A stretch of 64,000 bases of DNA from Streptomyces iranensis (GCF_017874715.1 NZ_JAGGLR010000033.1:62001-126000), one strand, 5' to 3'; shown: positions 51,977-62,472, counted from the stretch's first letter. The notes: generated by a model not told the origin, from the sequence alone. Program-made: numbers and translations.

Positions 51977-53005
51977 TCAGCGCGAATAGTCCGCGAGAGT
52001 GAGTAGCAGGTGTGCCGACTCAGCGCGCACGTGATCGGAATGGGCACCTGCCGGATTGAGGTGGCGCCCTCGTACATACACGTCGGAGGCGTCGACGTTG
52101 ACGAAACGGTGGTCGAGCGCGGAGTGCGGATACCGCTCGTCGAGTGGCAACAGGGTTGTGGTGAACATGGGCGCGGGGGCCGGACCAATTCCGGAGTGCC
52201 CGATGCCGGGTTGCTGCTCGGCCCGCAGGTGCCAAAACCCTGTCGCCCGGTCGTGACGGGAGTAAGTGGCGACGACAGGCCCCCTCAGCGGAGCGCCGTC
52301 ATGCGCCTCGCTCGGCAGGATGTTCGGAAAGAGCGAGAGGAACGCGTCCCGGCGTGCAGCCATCTGGAATAGCAGCATGCTGTCGGCGGTGAACGGGCGC
52401 GATGGCGAGTGGTCTGTCACGCTCCAGCCGAGTGTGTCATCAAGGCGGGCGTCTGCCGACCATTGGACCGCCTCGCACAGGAAGCGGCAGCCGAAGGAGT
52501 GCCCGACGAGGTGGAGGTACTGACCGTCTCGGTTGGCGAGCACAGGCGCTGCTCCAGGGTCGGCGCGCTCGGCGTCCAGATAGCCGAGGAGCCGGCCCAG
52601 GATTTGGGCGGCGTGGCCTCCTCCGTCGCGGGCGCCCATCGCGTGCGCCCGGTCCCGGATCCTGCGGTAGCCGGTGGGGGTGACCAGGCTGGAAGATGGC
52701 CAGCGCACGACGACACACCATGGGCTGAAGCCCTTGGCCGCTAGGGTCGGATATCGGGCCGGAGCTGCCACAAGGACGCTGTGCAGCAGAGCCAACAGTC
52801 GCTCGGTGGTGCGGTAGGCGGAGTCGGGCGAGGTCTGCCAACCGTGGACATAGACGAGTATGTCCGTCGCCCAGGCAGGCGGGGCGAGGCGCTCCGCGAA
52901 ATAATGGCGCAGCCAGGCCTCGGGCACAGGCTCACCTATGTCAGCGTCGAGCAGCCAGCCCGTCTCGTCCAGGTCAACGACCTCCACCGTGCCGACACGG
53001 CTCAC
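51977..53005 (-). CDS. Alpha/beta hydrolase paired with a CHAT protease
   Basis: 342 residues with an alpha/beta-hydrolase core: oxyanion strand DILVYVHGWQTSP (about residues 48-60), nucleophile elbow LHLVGHSFGCRFLC with Ser170, candidate acid in YSRHDRATGFWH (Asp) and a candidate His in the C-terminal HSDHVRAES. Related to lipase/serine-esterase-like (DUF900-type) proteins; no signal peptide. The ATG overlaps the CHAT stop by 4 bp, so the two are translated together and likely act together. Possible roles are a membrane-lipid hydrolase effector activated by the protease, or a hydrolase of a signalling molecule; both are inference. Confidence 0.8.
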   Translation of the reverse strand: MSRVGTVEVVDLDETGWLLDADIGEPVPEAWLRHYFAERLAPPAWATDILVYVHGWQTSPDSAYRTTERLLALLHSVLVAAPARYPTLAAKGFSPWCVVVRWPSSSLVTPTGYRRIRDRAHAMGARDGGGHAAQILGRLLGYLDAERADPGAAPVLANRDGQYLHLVGHSFGCRFLCEAVQWSADARLDDTLGWSVTDHSPSRPFTADSMLLFQMAARRDAFLSLFPNILPSEAHDGAPLRGPVVATYSRHDRATGFWHLRAEQQPGIGHSGIGPAPAPMFTTTLLPLDERYPHSALDHRFVNVDASDVYVRGRHLNPAGAHSDHVRAESAHLLLTLADYSR

Positions 53006-54282
53006 GCCTTGCCTCCACTTGTCCGATCCAGACGAGCATCCATGCCGCAGTGCAGACCGTAGGCGAACCCCAGGGGATTTCGGTATCGGGCGGCGAAGTC
53101 CCGGGCCAACTCATGAGTGATCTGGCCAGCGGTCGCCGCCCCGCGCAAGTAGCGGGTGACGAACTCGAGCGCGTACTCGGCGGCAAACGCCTGCGGCATC
53201 GCGATCTGCGGCCCGAGCACGCCCTGCGCGCCGTGCTCGATGAGCATGCTCCCAAGGAACGCTCGGTCCGCACTCGCCGCGGAGACTCCAGTGTGGCAGG
53301 CGTTGAGTAGGACAAACGGTCGGAAACAACCGTGCCGGTAGTTTGCCCTTAGCTCACGTACGGTGTGGCCGTCGAAGGAGGTGCCGTCGGTGAGCCTGAT
53401 GACCAGGGTCGGGGGTTCGGGAACGTTGCCGACGAACTCTCCGTGGCACCAGAAGTACATCAACTGCTCGTCCAGCTCGGGCTTCCCCAGATCGCGGACT
53501 AGTTCCTCATAAGTCGTTCGCTCGGTGTACTCCGTGCCCTCCGTCAGTGCCTTCGCGACTTCATTCGCACGGGTGGCACCGCCCACGTGGACGTCGTGGT
53601 TCAGGCTGACCGTGGGCCGCTGGTGCGCTGCTCCGGGCGGCCCGATCCACGCGTAGGCATCACCGGTGTGCTCGATCTGATGCCGATGGCCGAGGAAGCG
53701 AGTGAAGAGAACCTCCAAGGTTGCAGGCACGGTGGAATCTTCGGTTGTGCACAGCAATGGCCAGGGCAGATGTAGATCGGAGTCGAACCGTACCCGCAGC
53801 CCCTCCTGGGACAAGGCAGAACGCAGGGAGATGCGGAACATCTTGGTCGGTTCGTCGTCACCACGCAGCAGAGTGCTAAACAGCAGTGATTCTCCGCTTC
53901 GAGCCAGATCGGCTACTATCCGGCGCAGCTCCTCCTCAGGTTCAGCACTGAGGTCCGCGGTCGTTGCGTACGGGCGCCGTCGACCTTGTAGAGGCCGACC
54001 CAGGTCGTCGACCGGCTGGAAATCAACGAACTCCGATTTCCATCGGGCACGGAGCCGGGCCGCCGCCCCATGGACCTCATCGGGCCGGGCATGCAGGTCA
54101 ACCTTATGCTCGGTGCCGTGGAGTGCCGGAACGGCCGATCCTGACATCCGCGCCCGGATCCGACCTCCACCGAGGACGTCGAAGCTGACGCGGAGGTCGG
54201 GAGCCTCCGTCGTCAGGTGCGGCAAGAAGCGGAAGCCGTCGCTGGGGTCCTGAACAATGCGGGTGGTCAATTCACGGGGCAT
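53002..54282 (-). CDS. CHAT domain (caspase-like cysteine protease) protein
   Basis: 426 residues. The C-terminal CHAT domain (about 215-415) shows the His-Cys dyad in its expected setting: His280 in LMYFWCHGEFVG and Cys329 in PFVLLNACHTGVSAA. The N-terminal 200 residues are beta-rich (LRVSFDVLGGGRIRARMSGS) with no TPR and no recognised family. CHAT proteases are activated by partner proteins and cleave substrates in immunity (for example TPR-CHAT in type III-E CRISPR), as established knowledge. The ATG lies 3 bp after the hsdR stop and the stop overlaps the hydrolase start, placing this protease in the restriction operon. Confidence 0.88.
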   Translation of the reverse strand: MPRELTTRIVQDPSDGFRFLPHLTTEAPDLRVSFDVLGGGRIRARMSGSAVPALHGTEHKVDLHARPDEVHGAAARLRARWKSEFVDFQPVDDLGRPLQGRRRPYATTADLSAEPEEELRRIVADLARSGESLLFSTLLRGDDEPTKMFRISLRSALSQEGLRVRFDSDLHLPWPLLCTTEDSTVPATLEVLFTRFLGHRHQIEHTGDAYAWIGPPGAAHQRPTVSLNHDVHVGGATRANEVAKALTEGTEYTERTTYEELVRDLGKPELDEQLMYFWCHGEFVGNVPEPPTLVIRLTDGTSFDGHTVRELRANYRHGCFRPFVLLNACHTGVSAASADRAFLGSMLIEHGAQGVLGPQIAMPQAFAAEYALEFVTRYLRGAATAGQITHELARDFAARYRNPLGFAYGLHCGMDARLDRTSGGKA

Positions 54283-54285
54283 CAG

Positions 54286-57200
54286 TCAGGCCCTCCCCGT
54301 GCGTGGCCGCGGCTGACTATTCACCGAGCCGCTGGGCTTCGTCTCCGTGATGGACAGGTCGGCCTCCACCTGCTGCAAGACGGTGCCTGTGTCATGATGC
54401 ACCAGGGTGAACCGGATCCGGTGTGTACCGGGCTCCAGGGCCGTGAAGCGGAACTGCTCGGATTCGGCGTCTCCAGGGTGGTACGCCATCGTGGCTGGTG
54501 CAACCTCCGCGCCGCTCAACGGCACGGCCACGATGTCCAGCGCGGGCCGCTCACCCGGGCGGGCCCAGGGATGCTGGGACTCAGCGACCAGCTTCAGTGT
54601 CACGTGTACTGGAGTCCCCACACTGGGGTTGTCGTCCAAGAGCGTCAGATGCGCTCGGCAGCGTGGCGGTGCCGAAAGCGCCGGAGGTGCCACGTCAACC
54701 GCAACCACGCTACCGGCGGCTGCATAGGGCTCGACCGCTGCTTCGTAGAAGGCATCCGCGAGGGCCACGATGATCGAGTTGATCGCCGGCCCGTCGGTGA
54801 AGAAGTAGTCAGCCATCGCGTTGTGAGCGTCCTGGTTGTCTGCGACTGCCTCCGTGACGGCGGCTTGGAAGTCCTGTGACTCCAGGAACTGCTTCTTAGA
54901 GTTCACCTTGGTTTGCTGGACCAGGTTCGGGTCGGCGAGCAGCAGTTGCAAGAGGCCCTGTACGAACTCCCTGATCTGGGAAGCAGCGAACGTTTCGGCG
55001 CCGAAGAGGTCGTTCATCTTGTCTATGACGACCTGAAGCGCGACGTACTTCGGATCCTTCTTCGCTCCCGTACCGGCGGCGCTGATGCCCTTCAGCTGCC
55101 CGTCACCCACGAGTGAGATGTCGACCGGGATCGCCTTGTTGTGCTTGACCCCGACCAGCACCACGTCGGAGAGGTCTACGTCGGCCGCCCAAGCGGACTC
55201 GGCAATCACCTTCTCCAGCAGGCGCAGGAAGATCGAGAGCATCTCCATGTAGGGATCGCCGTAGTCGACGATCTGGGACATGAAGTCGTAGAGCCGTACG
55301 TAGGTGGAGACGTCCTTGCGGAACAGGTCGAGCTCCTGGAGCTTGACCTTGTCCTCCTCTTCGATGGCCCGCGCGTAGCGGCGCCGGAAGTCGTGCTGCG
55401 CCGGGCTGATCGCCGCCGAGAGAGCGTTGTTGCCCTCCCGTGTCACCCACAGTTCGGCGACCTTGCGGACGTCGTCCTCGGTGTAGATCCCGGCCTGGGC
55501 GAGCTTGTTGGCCAGGTGGACGACGACATACGGGTCGGTCTCGGTCTCCAGAGTCGCGTTTTTGAAGTACGGCTCGAAGGCCGTCTTGATGTCCTCGGGC
55601 TTGTTGGCGAAATCGATGACGAACGTCTTGCGCTTCTGCTCCCCACCAGCGGTGCGGTGGGTGCGGTTGAGGCGCGAGAGCGTCTGTACCGCGGTGACCC
55701 CGGACAACTTCTTGTCGACGTACATCGCCGAGAGCAGGGGCTGGTCGAAGCCGGTCTGGAACTTGTTGGCGACCAGCATGATCTTGTAAGTATCGCCCTT
55801 GAACGCGGCCGCCAGATCAGCCCCGGCGCCGGGGTTCATGTTGGCCTCGGTAAATTCGTCGTCCTTCGACGGCTGCGAGCCCCAGTCGCTGTGCCAGGTC
55901 TCGTCCTCGGGCATGGTCACCCCGCCCGAAAAGGCGACCAGGGTGCGGTAGTTGTACGAGGCGTCCTCGGCGCGGCGCTTAGCGATGTAGGCGTCTATCG
56001 CCAGCTTGTACTTCACCGCGGACTTGCGGGAGTCGGTCACCACCATGGCCTTCGCCTTGCCTTCGAGGAGGTAGGCGACGTTGGCGTGGAAGTGCTCGAC
56101 GACAATCTGCACCTTCTGGCTGACGTTCGTCGGGTGAAGCTGAACCCACCTCATCAGCCCCTTGCGGGCGGCAGCCTCCTCGACCTCGCCTCCGTCACCG
56201 GCCTCGGCCTTGCCGGCGATCTGCAGCGCGGTGTCGTAGGACTGGTAGCCCTTGAGGACGTCGAGGATGTAGCCCTCCTCGATCGCCTGCTTCATCGAGT
56301 ACAGGTGGAACTCGCGCGGCTTGCCGTCGGGCCCCTTGCGGCCGAACAGTTCGAGGGTCTTGTTCTTCGGCGTCGCGGTGAACGCAAAGTAGGAGATGTT
56401 CTCCGATTCGGCCCGTTCGGTCATCTCCGAGGCCAGCACCGACTCCACATCGACATCCGCGCCCTCCTCGATCTCCTTGAGCTCCTCGGCCGTCAGTACC
56501 TGCTTCAGCTTCGAGGAGATCTGCCCCGACTGAGAGGAATGCGCCTCATCAGCGATCACGGCGAATCGCTTGCCCTTCAGGCTGGCGTCGGTCCGGATCT
56601 CTTCCAGTGCATGCGGGAAGGTCTGCACTGTCACCGCGATGATGAGCTCGCCGCTCTTCAACGCCTGTGCCAGCAGACCCGACTTCGACTTCGCGCCGGC
56701 CTTACGGACGTCCTCGGGGCTGATCGTCGCGACAATCTTCTTGTTGCCGTCGATCTGCCGGATCGCATCCTGCAGCTGGGAGTCGAGCACGGTGCGGTCC
56801 ACGACCACGATGACAGAGTCGAAGACCTTCTTGTCGTCGGCATCATGCAGTCGGGCCAGCCCGTGGGCGGTCCAGGCAATGGTGTTCGTCTTTCCTGACC
56901 CGGCCGAATGCTCGATCAAGTACCGGTGCCCGAAACCCTCCTCCTTCACTGCAGCGACGATGCTCGTGACGGCCTCCCACTGGTGGAAGCGCGGGAAAAG
57001 CATGCTCGTACGCCGCACGGAGGTGCCGGTGGTGACGTCCCACTCCTCCTTGGTCTGCACGATCATCAGCCGCCCGATGACGTTCAGCCACGCGTGCTTC
57101 TCCCAGACGCGTTCCCATAGGTACGCCGTCGCCGACCCGTCGTCCGCGCCAGGCGGGTTGCCAGCACCACTGTCGAAGCCAATGTTGAACGGAAGAAAAT

Positions 57201-57858
57201 GAGTCTTGTCTCCCTCCAGCTTCGTGGTCATGGCCGCTAGCCCGTTGGACACCGCGAAGTGCACCAGCGCCCGGTGACCGAACGACAGCAGCGGCTCTGG
57301 GCGCCCATTCGTCAGCGGATTGCGATCGTGCTTGTACTGGTTGATCGCCTCGTCCAGCGACTGGGTGAAGTCGGTCTTCAGCTCCACCGTGGCCACAGGG
57401 AGCCCATTGACGAAGAACACCAGATCGATGGTGCGCTGATCGGCAGTCGAGAAGTGCACCTGCCGTACCACCCGCACCCGCATGGCCTCGTAGTGCGCCG
57501 TGGTGGTCGCGTTGAGCGAGGTATCGGGGCGGAACTGCGCCATTTTCAAGCGCCCGCCACCGATGTACTGAACCCCGTTGCGCAGGATGTTCAGCGTCCC
57601 GCCGCCATGCTCAAGCGGCTTATCCAACGCTGCGGTCAGCACGTCAAGGAACTTCGACTGCGACCCCGCCGCCTTCAGCGCCTTCTCGTACGCCAGCTTC
57701 TGCGTTGACTCCAGCCACGCGAACAGATCCGCCGGGAACAGCGCCCGCTCGCGGTCGTACTCGCCGCCGTCGCGGTCGTTCACCGAGTACAGCCAGCCGC
57801 GTGCCTTGAGGTACTCGCAGATCTCCTTCTCAAAGGCCGCCTCGTTGTGGTCGGCCAT
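54286..57858 (-). CDS. hsdR: Type I restriction enzyme R subunit with unusual C-terminal extension
   Basis: 1190 residues. N-terminal endonuclease domain with a PD-(D/E)xK-type set: Asp145 (TIDLVFFVNG), Glu159 and Lys161 (ATVELKTD). ATPase/translocase motor with Walker A HSAGSGKT at 317-324 and DEAH at 437-440. Helicase C-terminal motifs follow (VANKFQTGFDQPLLSAMYVD). The usual end of the protein is reached near residue 1042 (INSIIVALADAFYEAAV). About 148 further residues (encoded 54289-54732) continue with CRAHLTLLDDNPSVGTPVHV and FRFTALEPGTHRIRFTLVHH, a beta-sandwich-like extra domain. The start at 57858 overlaps the hsdS stop (ATGA). Cleaves unmethylated DNA with HsdM/HsdS. Confidence 0.93.
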   Translation of the reverse strand: MADHNEAAFEKEICEYLKARGWLYSVNDRDGGEYDRERALFPADLFAWLESTQKLAYEKALKAAGSQSKFLDVLTAALDKPLEHGGGTLNILRNGVQYIGGGRLKMAQFRPDTSLNATTTAHYEAMRVRVVRQVHFSTADQRTIDLVFFVNGLPVATVELKTDFTQSLDEAINQYKHDRNPLTNGRPEPLLSFGHRALVHFAVSNGLAAMTTKLEGDKTHFLPFNIGFDSGAGNPPGADDGSATAYLWERVWEKHAWLNVIGRLMIVQTKEEWDVTTGTSVRRTSMLFPRFHQWEAVTSIVAAVKEEGFGHRYLIEHSAGSGKTNTIAWTAHGLARLHDADDKKVFDSVIVVVDRTVLDSQLQDAIRQIDGNKKIVATISPEDVRKAGAKSKSGLLAQALKSGELIIAVTVQTFPHALEEIRTDASLKGKRFAVIADEAHSSQSGQISSKLKQVLTAEELKEIEEGADVDVESVLASEMTERAESENISYFAFTATPKNKTLELFGRKGPDGKPREFHLYSMKQAIEEGYILDVLKGYQSYDTALQIAGKAEAGDGGEVEEAAARKGLMRWVQLHPTNVSQKVQIVVEHFHANVAYLLEGKAKAMVVTDSRKSAVKYKLAIDAYIAKRRAEDASYNYRTLVAFSGGVTMPEDETWHSDWGSQPSKDDEFTEANMNPGAGADLAAAFKGDTYKIMLVANKFQTGFDQPLLSAMYVDKKLSGVTAVQTLSRLNRTHRTAGGEQKRKTFVIDFANKPEDIKTAFEPYFKNATLETETDPYVVVHLANKLAQAGIYTEDDVRKVAELWVTREGNNALSAAISPAQHDFRRRYARAIEEEDKVKLQELDLFRKDVSTYVRLYDFMSQIVDYGDPYMEMLSIFLRLLEKVIAESAWAADVDLSDVVLVGVKHNKAIPVDISLVGDGQLKGISAAGTGAKKDPKYVALQVVIDKMNDLFGAETFAASQIREFVQGLLQLLLADPNLVQQTKVNSKKQFLESQDFQAAVTEAVADNQDAHNAMADYFFTDGPAINSIIVALADAFYEAAVEPYAAAGSVVAVDVAPPALSAPPRCRAHLTLLDDNPSVGTPVHVTLKLVAESQHPWARPGERPALDIVAVPLSGAEVAPATMAYHPGDAESEQFRFTALEPGTHRIRFTLVHHDTGTVLQQVEADLSITETKPSGSVNSQPRPRTGRA

Positions 57859-59150
57859 CACGCCGCCTCTCGTAGGTCGGTCTGCCCTGTCACAGCCGCC
57901 GTAATGAGCGCCGCACGTCGCTCCTGGGCAAGCTCGATGCACCGCTCAGTCTCGGTGATGAGCTTGTCGATCTTCGCCGCCTGTTCGTCGAGATACGCAG
58001 CAATCCGACGCTGCTCATCGGTGGGCGGCAACGCAACTCGCATCTGAGCGAGGTGGGTTGGACCGAAGTGCTGGATCGTCGACCCAGTCTTGAGCGAATC
58101 GACCTGGTCAATGAACTCGCCCGAGACGACGAACCACCGAATGAAGTCCTTGTGCATACACCCAGGCTTGATCCGAATGATCCCGGTGTAAGGCACCGCC
58201 CCAATGGTTTCCTCAGTGACCTCGGAGACCGTCCCCATGCTTGCACTTGCGCTGATGAGCAAATCACCGAGGTCAACCCGGAAGTGTGACCACCGCCGAT
58301 CGACCTCGTCGGGGTCGAGGTAGTTGCAACCCTCCAGCGTCGATCGTGCCGTGCGCACAGAGCTGACCCGCAGTAGCGGGACACCGGCATCGCGAAAGTC
58401 CGCGGCCATGATGCCTGGCCCCTCCTGGAACGAGATTGTGTAACGGAGAGGCATAATCTCCCAGTGAGCTGGCACTGGCCCAGCCCCGGGGAGACCGGAG
58501 TCCTTGAGTGCGACCGTCTCATCAAGGCCTCGTGCCACGGCGTTCGAGATCATTGCCCCCCTCCGCTCGCGGAGCATCTCGATCAGCCGCTGTTGCTCCT
58601 CGATGAGCGTGTCGATGCGGGCCGTCTCGCGATCGAGGTAGTCGGCGATGGCGCGCTGTTCTTCCAGCGGCGGCACTGGGATCGCCATGCTGAGGAAGAC
58701 GTCAGGGTAGATCCGAAGGCGCGACGACCAGATGCCGCGGGAGAGGCGAGTCATCTCCATCACGTACGGAGTCGATCGGTAGAGGTAGTCGTAAAACCCA
58801 GGATAGAAGGCTGCATTCGGACGCGGCCTGTACACACCGTACGCGGGGCTCACGATGCCAACCTGCTTCGAGACGCCGAGCGCCCCCATCCACGCCCACA
58901 TCGTGTTGATGACGAGATCGCCCGCGTCCACGAGGCGGTAGCCGTCGAGGCTCTCCGCTGCAGTCATCGTCACGTTCTTCTCTGACCTCGGGGTGATCCC
59001 GGTCAGATGCGACACGCTGAGAAGTTCTTCTGCGCCTTCGGGCGAGACAGACAGCGACTCTGCCAGAAGTTCTTTGTTTCTACTCCAGCGCCAACGGGAT
59101 GGGACGTTTCCGGCCCAAGCCTGCTCAAGATCAAACCGTGCTTGTGTCAT
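57858..59150 (-). CDS. hsdS: Type I restriction-modification specificity subunit
   Basis: 430 residues, two target-recognition domains of about 150 residues each, separated by conserved helices. The first TRD ends with PPLEEQRAIADYLDRETARI and the second with PPTDEQRRIAAYLDEQAAKI, the expected repeated coiled-coil spacers. The half sequences differ, so the recognition site is bipartite and asymmetric; the actual bases cannot be read from the protein. The ATG at 59150 overlaps the hsdM stop and the gene stop overlaps the hsdR start, by 4 bp each. Full length, no damage. Confidence 0.93.
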   Translation of the reverse strand: MTQARFDLEQAWAGNVPSRWRWSRNKELLAESLSVSPEGAEELLSVSHLTGITPRSEKNVTMTAAESLDGYRLVDAGDLVINTMWAWMGALGVSKQVGIVSPAYGVYRPRPNAAFYPGFYDYLYRSTPYVMEMTRLSRGIWSSRLRIYPDVFLSMAIPVPPLEEQRAIADYLDRETARIDTLIEEQQRLIEMLRERRGAMISNAVARGLDETVALKDSGLPGAGPVPAHWEIMPLRYTISFQEGPGIMAADFRDAGVPLLRVSSVRTARSTLEGCNYLDPDEVDRRWSHFRVDLGDLLISASASMGTVSEVTEETIGAVPYTGIIRIKPGCMHKDFIRWFVVSGEFIDQVDSLKTGSTIQHFGPTHLAQMRVALPPTDEQRRIAAYLDEQAAKIDKLITETERCIELAQERRAALITAAVTGQTDLREAA

Positions 59151-60892
59151 CCCTCAACCTCCCGCAGCAGATCGAGGATCTTGGCGACTTGCTTCTCCAG
59201 GTCGGCATCGATCTCCGCGAGCGGACGAGGCGGAACGTACTTGTAGAAGTGCCGCGTGAAGGGGATCTCGTACCCCGTTTTAGTCTTGGCCCAGTCGATC
59301 CAGGCGTCGGGAACGTGCGGCTTCAGCTCCGCGTCGAAGTACGCCTGAATGACTTCGCGTTCCGCTGCCGCGCCGGCGGTGGAGCCGCCATAGGTGAACG
59401 GCACGTTCTCGGTGTCACGCTTCTTCGAATCGGGCTTCGGGTCACCCTTGCGGTTGACGACAGGGTTCCCGCCCTCGTCCAGCAGGGGGCGCTCGATGGT
59501 GACCGTCCAGTAGCCGAACTCGTCGTTGCGTAGCACCTTGGTGAGTTCAGGATCGGCGTCCTCGAAGTCGTCGTACAGCCGCACGACCTTGACGCGGTCG
59601 GCGTCACTGATCTCGCGTCCCTTGGCACCGAGGTTCTTGCGCATCTTGGTCCAGAACGACGTGCCGTCGATCAGTTGCACCTTGCCCTGACGGTCCGGGT
59701 GCTTGGTGTTGTCCAGGATCCAGATGTACGTAGCGATACCGGTGTTGAAGAACATGTTGGTCGGCAGGGCGACGATCGCCTCGACAAGGTCCTTCTCCAG
59801 CAGCCACCGGCGGATGTTGGAAGGACCCGATTCGGCGGCGCCATTGAAGAGCGGAGAGCCGTTCATGACGATGCCGACGCGGCCGCCCCCATCCTCGGGT
59901 GCGCGCATCTTGTGGGCCAGGTGAAGCAGGAAGAGCATCTGCCCGTCGGATGTCGCGGGGAGGCCCGGTGCGAAGCGGCCGTAGGGGCCGGCGGAGTCGC
60001 GCTCCTCCTTTACCGCCTTGGCGTACTGCTTCCAGTCCACGCCATAGGGCGGGTTGGACATGCAGTAGTCGAACTGGCGGCCCTTGAAGGCGTCGTCGGT
60101 GAGCGTGTTACCGAAGGCGATGTTGGTCGCGTCGTGGCCCTTGGCGAGCAGGTCGGACTTGCAGATGGCGTACGACTGCGGGTTGTACTCCTGGCCGTAC
60201 AGGCCCAGCTTCGCGTCGGGGTTCTCGGCGAGCAGGTGCTCCTCTGCCAGGGAGAGCATGCCGCCGGTGCCGGCGGTGGGGTCGTACAGCGACCGGATGA
60301 TGCCCCCCTCGGTGAGGTCGACGTCCTTCTCCGCGAAGAGCAAGTCGACCAGCAGCCGGATCGCATCGCGCGGCGTGTAGTGGTCTCCAGAGGTCTCGTT
60401 GGCGGCCTCGTTGAACTTGCGGATGATGTATTCGAAGGCGTCGCCCATGTCGGAGTTCGACACCACATCTGGATGGAGGTCGACCTTGCCGAAGGACTTG
60501 ACGATCTCGCGTAGGAGCCCGGCCTTCTCCAGGGCCAGGATCTCCTTCTTGAAGTCGAAGTACTCGAACACGTCCACGTCGGCGGAGAACCGGTCGATGT
60601 AGTCGGCCAGGTTGTCCGCCAGCCCGTCCGCGTCGGCCAGCAAGTTCGCGAACGAGTAGTTGGAGGTGTTGTAGAAGGTCCGGCCTGTGGCCTTCTTAAC
60701 CTCGACCTTGAGCCGGTTCGGGTTCTCGAACTTCGCTGCCAGCTCTCGCACCGTCGCCTGATCGGGCTCAAGGATGCAGTCAAGCCGCCGCAGGATCGTG
60801 AACGGGAGGACCACGGTCCCGTACTGGTTGGGGCGATAGGGGCCCCGAAGTTGGTCAGCGATGGACCAGATGAAGCTACCGAGCGCGCTCAC
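59147..60892 (-). CDS. hsdM: Type I restriction-modification methyltransferase subunit
   Basis: 581 residues. N6-adenine methyltransferase with the SAM-binding motif DPTAGTGGM at residues 204-212 and the catalytic motif SNPPYG at 279-284; N-terminal HsdM_N helical domain in the first 130 residues (FIWSIADQLRGPYRPNQYGT). The GTG at 60892 has GAGGA 4-5 bp upstream. First gene of the five-gene operon hsdM-hsdS-hsdR-CHAT-hydrolase, whose promoter must lie in 60893-61008. Methylates the host DNA at the site chosen by HsdS. Confidence 0.94.
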   Translation of the reverse strand: MSALGSFIWSIADQLRGPYRPNQYGTVVLPFTILRRLDCILEPDQATVRELAAKFENPNRLKVEVKKATGRTFYNTSNYSFANLLADADGLADNLADYIDRFSADVDVFEYFDFKKEILALEKAGLLREIVKSFGKVDLHPDVVSNSDMGDAFEYIIRKFNEAANETSGDHYTPRDAIRLLVDLLFAEKDVDLTEGGIIRSLYDPTAGTGGMLSLAEEHLLAENPDAKLGLYGQEYNPQSYAICKSDLLAKGHDATNIAFGNTLTDDAFKGRQFDYCMSNPPYGVDWKQYAKAVKEERDSAGPYGRFAPGLPATSDGQMLFLLHLAHKMRAPEDGGGRVGIVMNGSPLFNGAAESGPSNIRRWLLEKDLVEAIVALPTNMFFNTGIATYIWILDNTKHPDRQGKVQLIDGTSFWTKMRKNLGAKGREISDADRVKVVRLYDDFEDADPELTKVLRNDEFGYWTVTIERPLLDEGGNPVVNRKGDPKPDSKKRDTENVPFTYGGSTAGAAAEREVIQAYFDAELKPHVPDAWIDWAKTKTGYEIPFTRHFYKYVPPRPLAEIDADLEKQVAKILDLLREVEG

Positions 60893-61008
60893 AAGTTCCT
60901 CACGAGAATCGTCTTTCAGTGCCGATCACTTTGCCAGAGCCAGCAGTCGCCGTCCCACGGTTCGGCCACTCACCTGAGCAGAACCCAGCACCGGCGCCGC
61001 ATCCACGT

Positions 61009-61092
61009 CCCAGCACAATCCCAGCACGGTACGGATGACCAGGGATGATGACAGGTGACGAGGGGTCAGCTATCCCAGCACCGTCCCAGCAC
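61009..61092. repeat. Element-end module C: two CCCAGCAC pairs
   Basis: CCCAGCAC at 61009 and 61020, and again at 61074 and 61085, each pair offset by 11 bp, with a further single CCCAGCAC at 60984. The stretch between contains GATGACAGGTGACGAG, shared with module A at 31572-31691. Lies between the hsdM promoter and the ychF terminator. Confidence 0.65.
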
Positions 61093-61095
61093 GGG

Positions 61096-61132
61096 AAAAA
61101 ACAAAGGGCCCGACTCCGAAGAGTCGGACCCC
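61096..61132 (-). terminator. Rho-independent terminator for ychF
   Basis: A hairpin with 10 of 11 stem pairs (left 61106-61116, loop CGAA, right 61121-61131) is followed on the minus strand by TTTGTTTTTT. It lies 50 bp past the ychF stop and inside the integrative element, so the element supplies the terminator. A diverged copy is at 31664-31691. Confidence 0.8.
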
Positions 61133-61181
61133 ATCTGACCTGCACGTTTGCCAGATCAGCGACGTGGTGTTACATCAGCTG

Positions 61182-62270
<1,089 letters not shown>

Positions 62271-62472
62271 GTTGACGACTTCCCGTAGCTTCCCGTGGCG
62301 GGGATGTGAGGACCGATGACGGGCCCCGGTGGAGCCGGGGCCGGTCAACCAGTCTACGGGGCCGTCCTCGATCACCCGGCCGGGCTGACAATCGGTCGAA
62401 CACACTGCCAAGGTCCTGCGAAGGGCGTGTCCAAGACCGGATTCTCGCCCTCCGGCGACCTACGTTGGTCGG

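Noticed and set aside
55141..56898. 585-codon plus-strand frame opposite hsdR
   Set aside because: Antisense of a well-supported HsdR with motor motifs; no domain on the plus strand.
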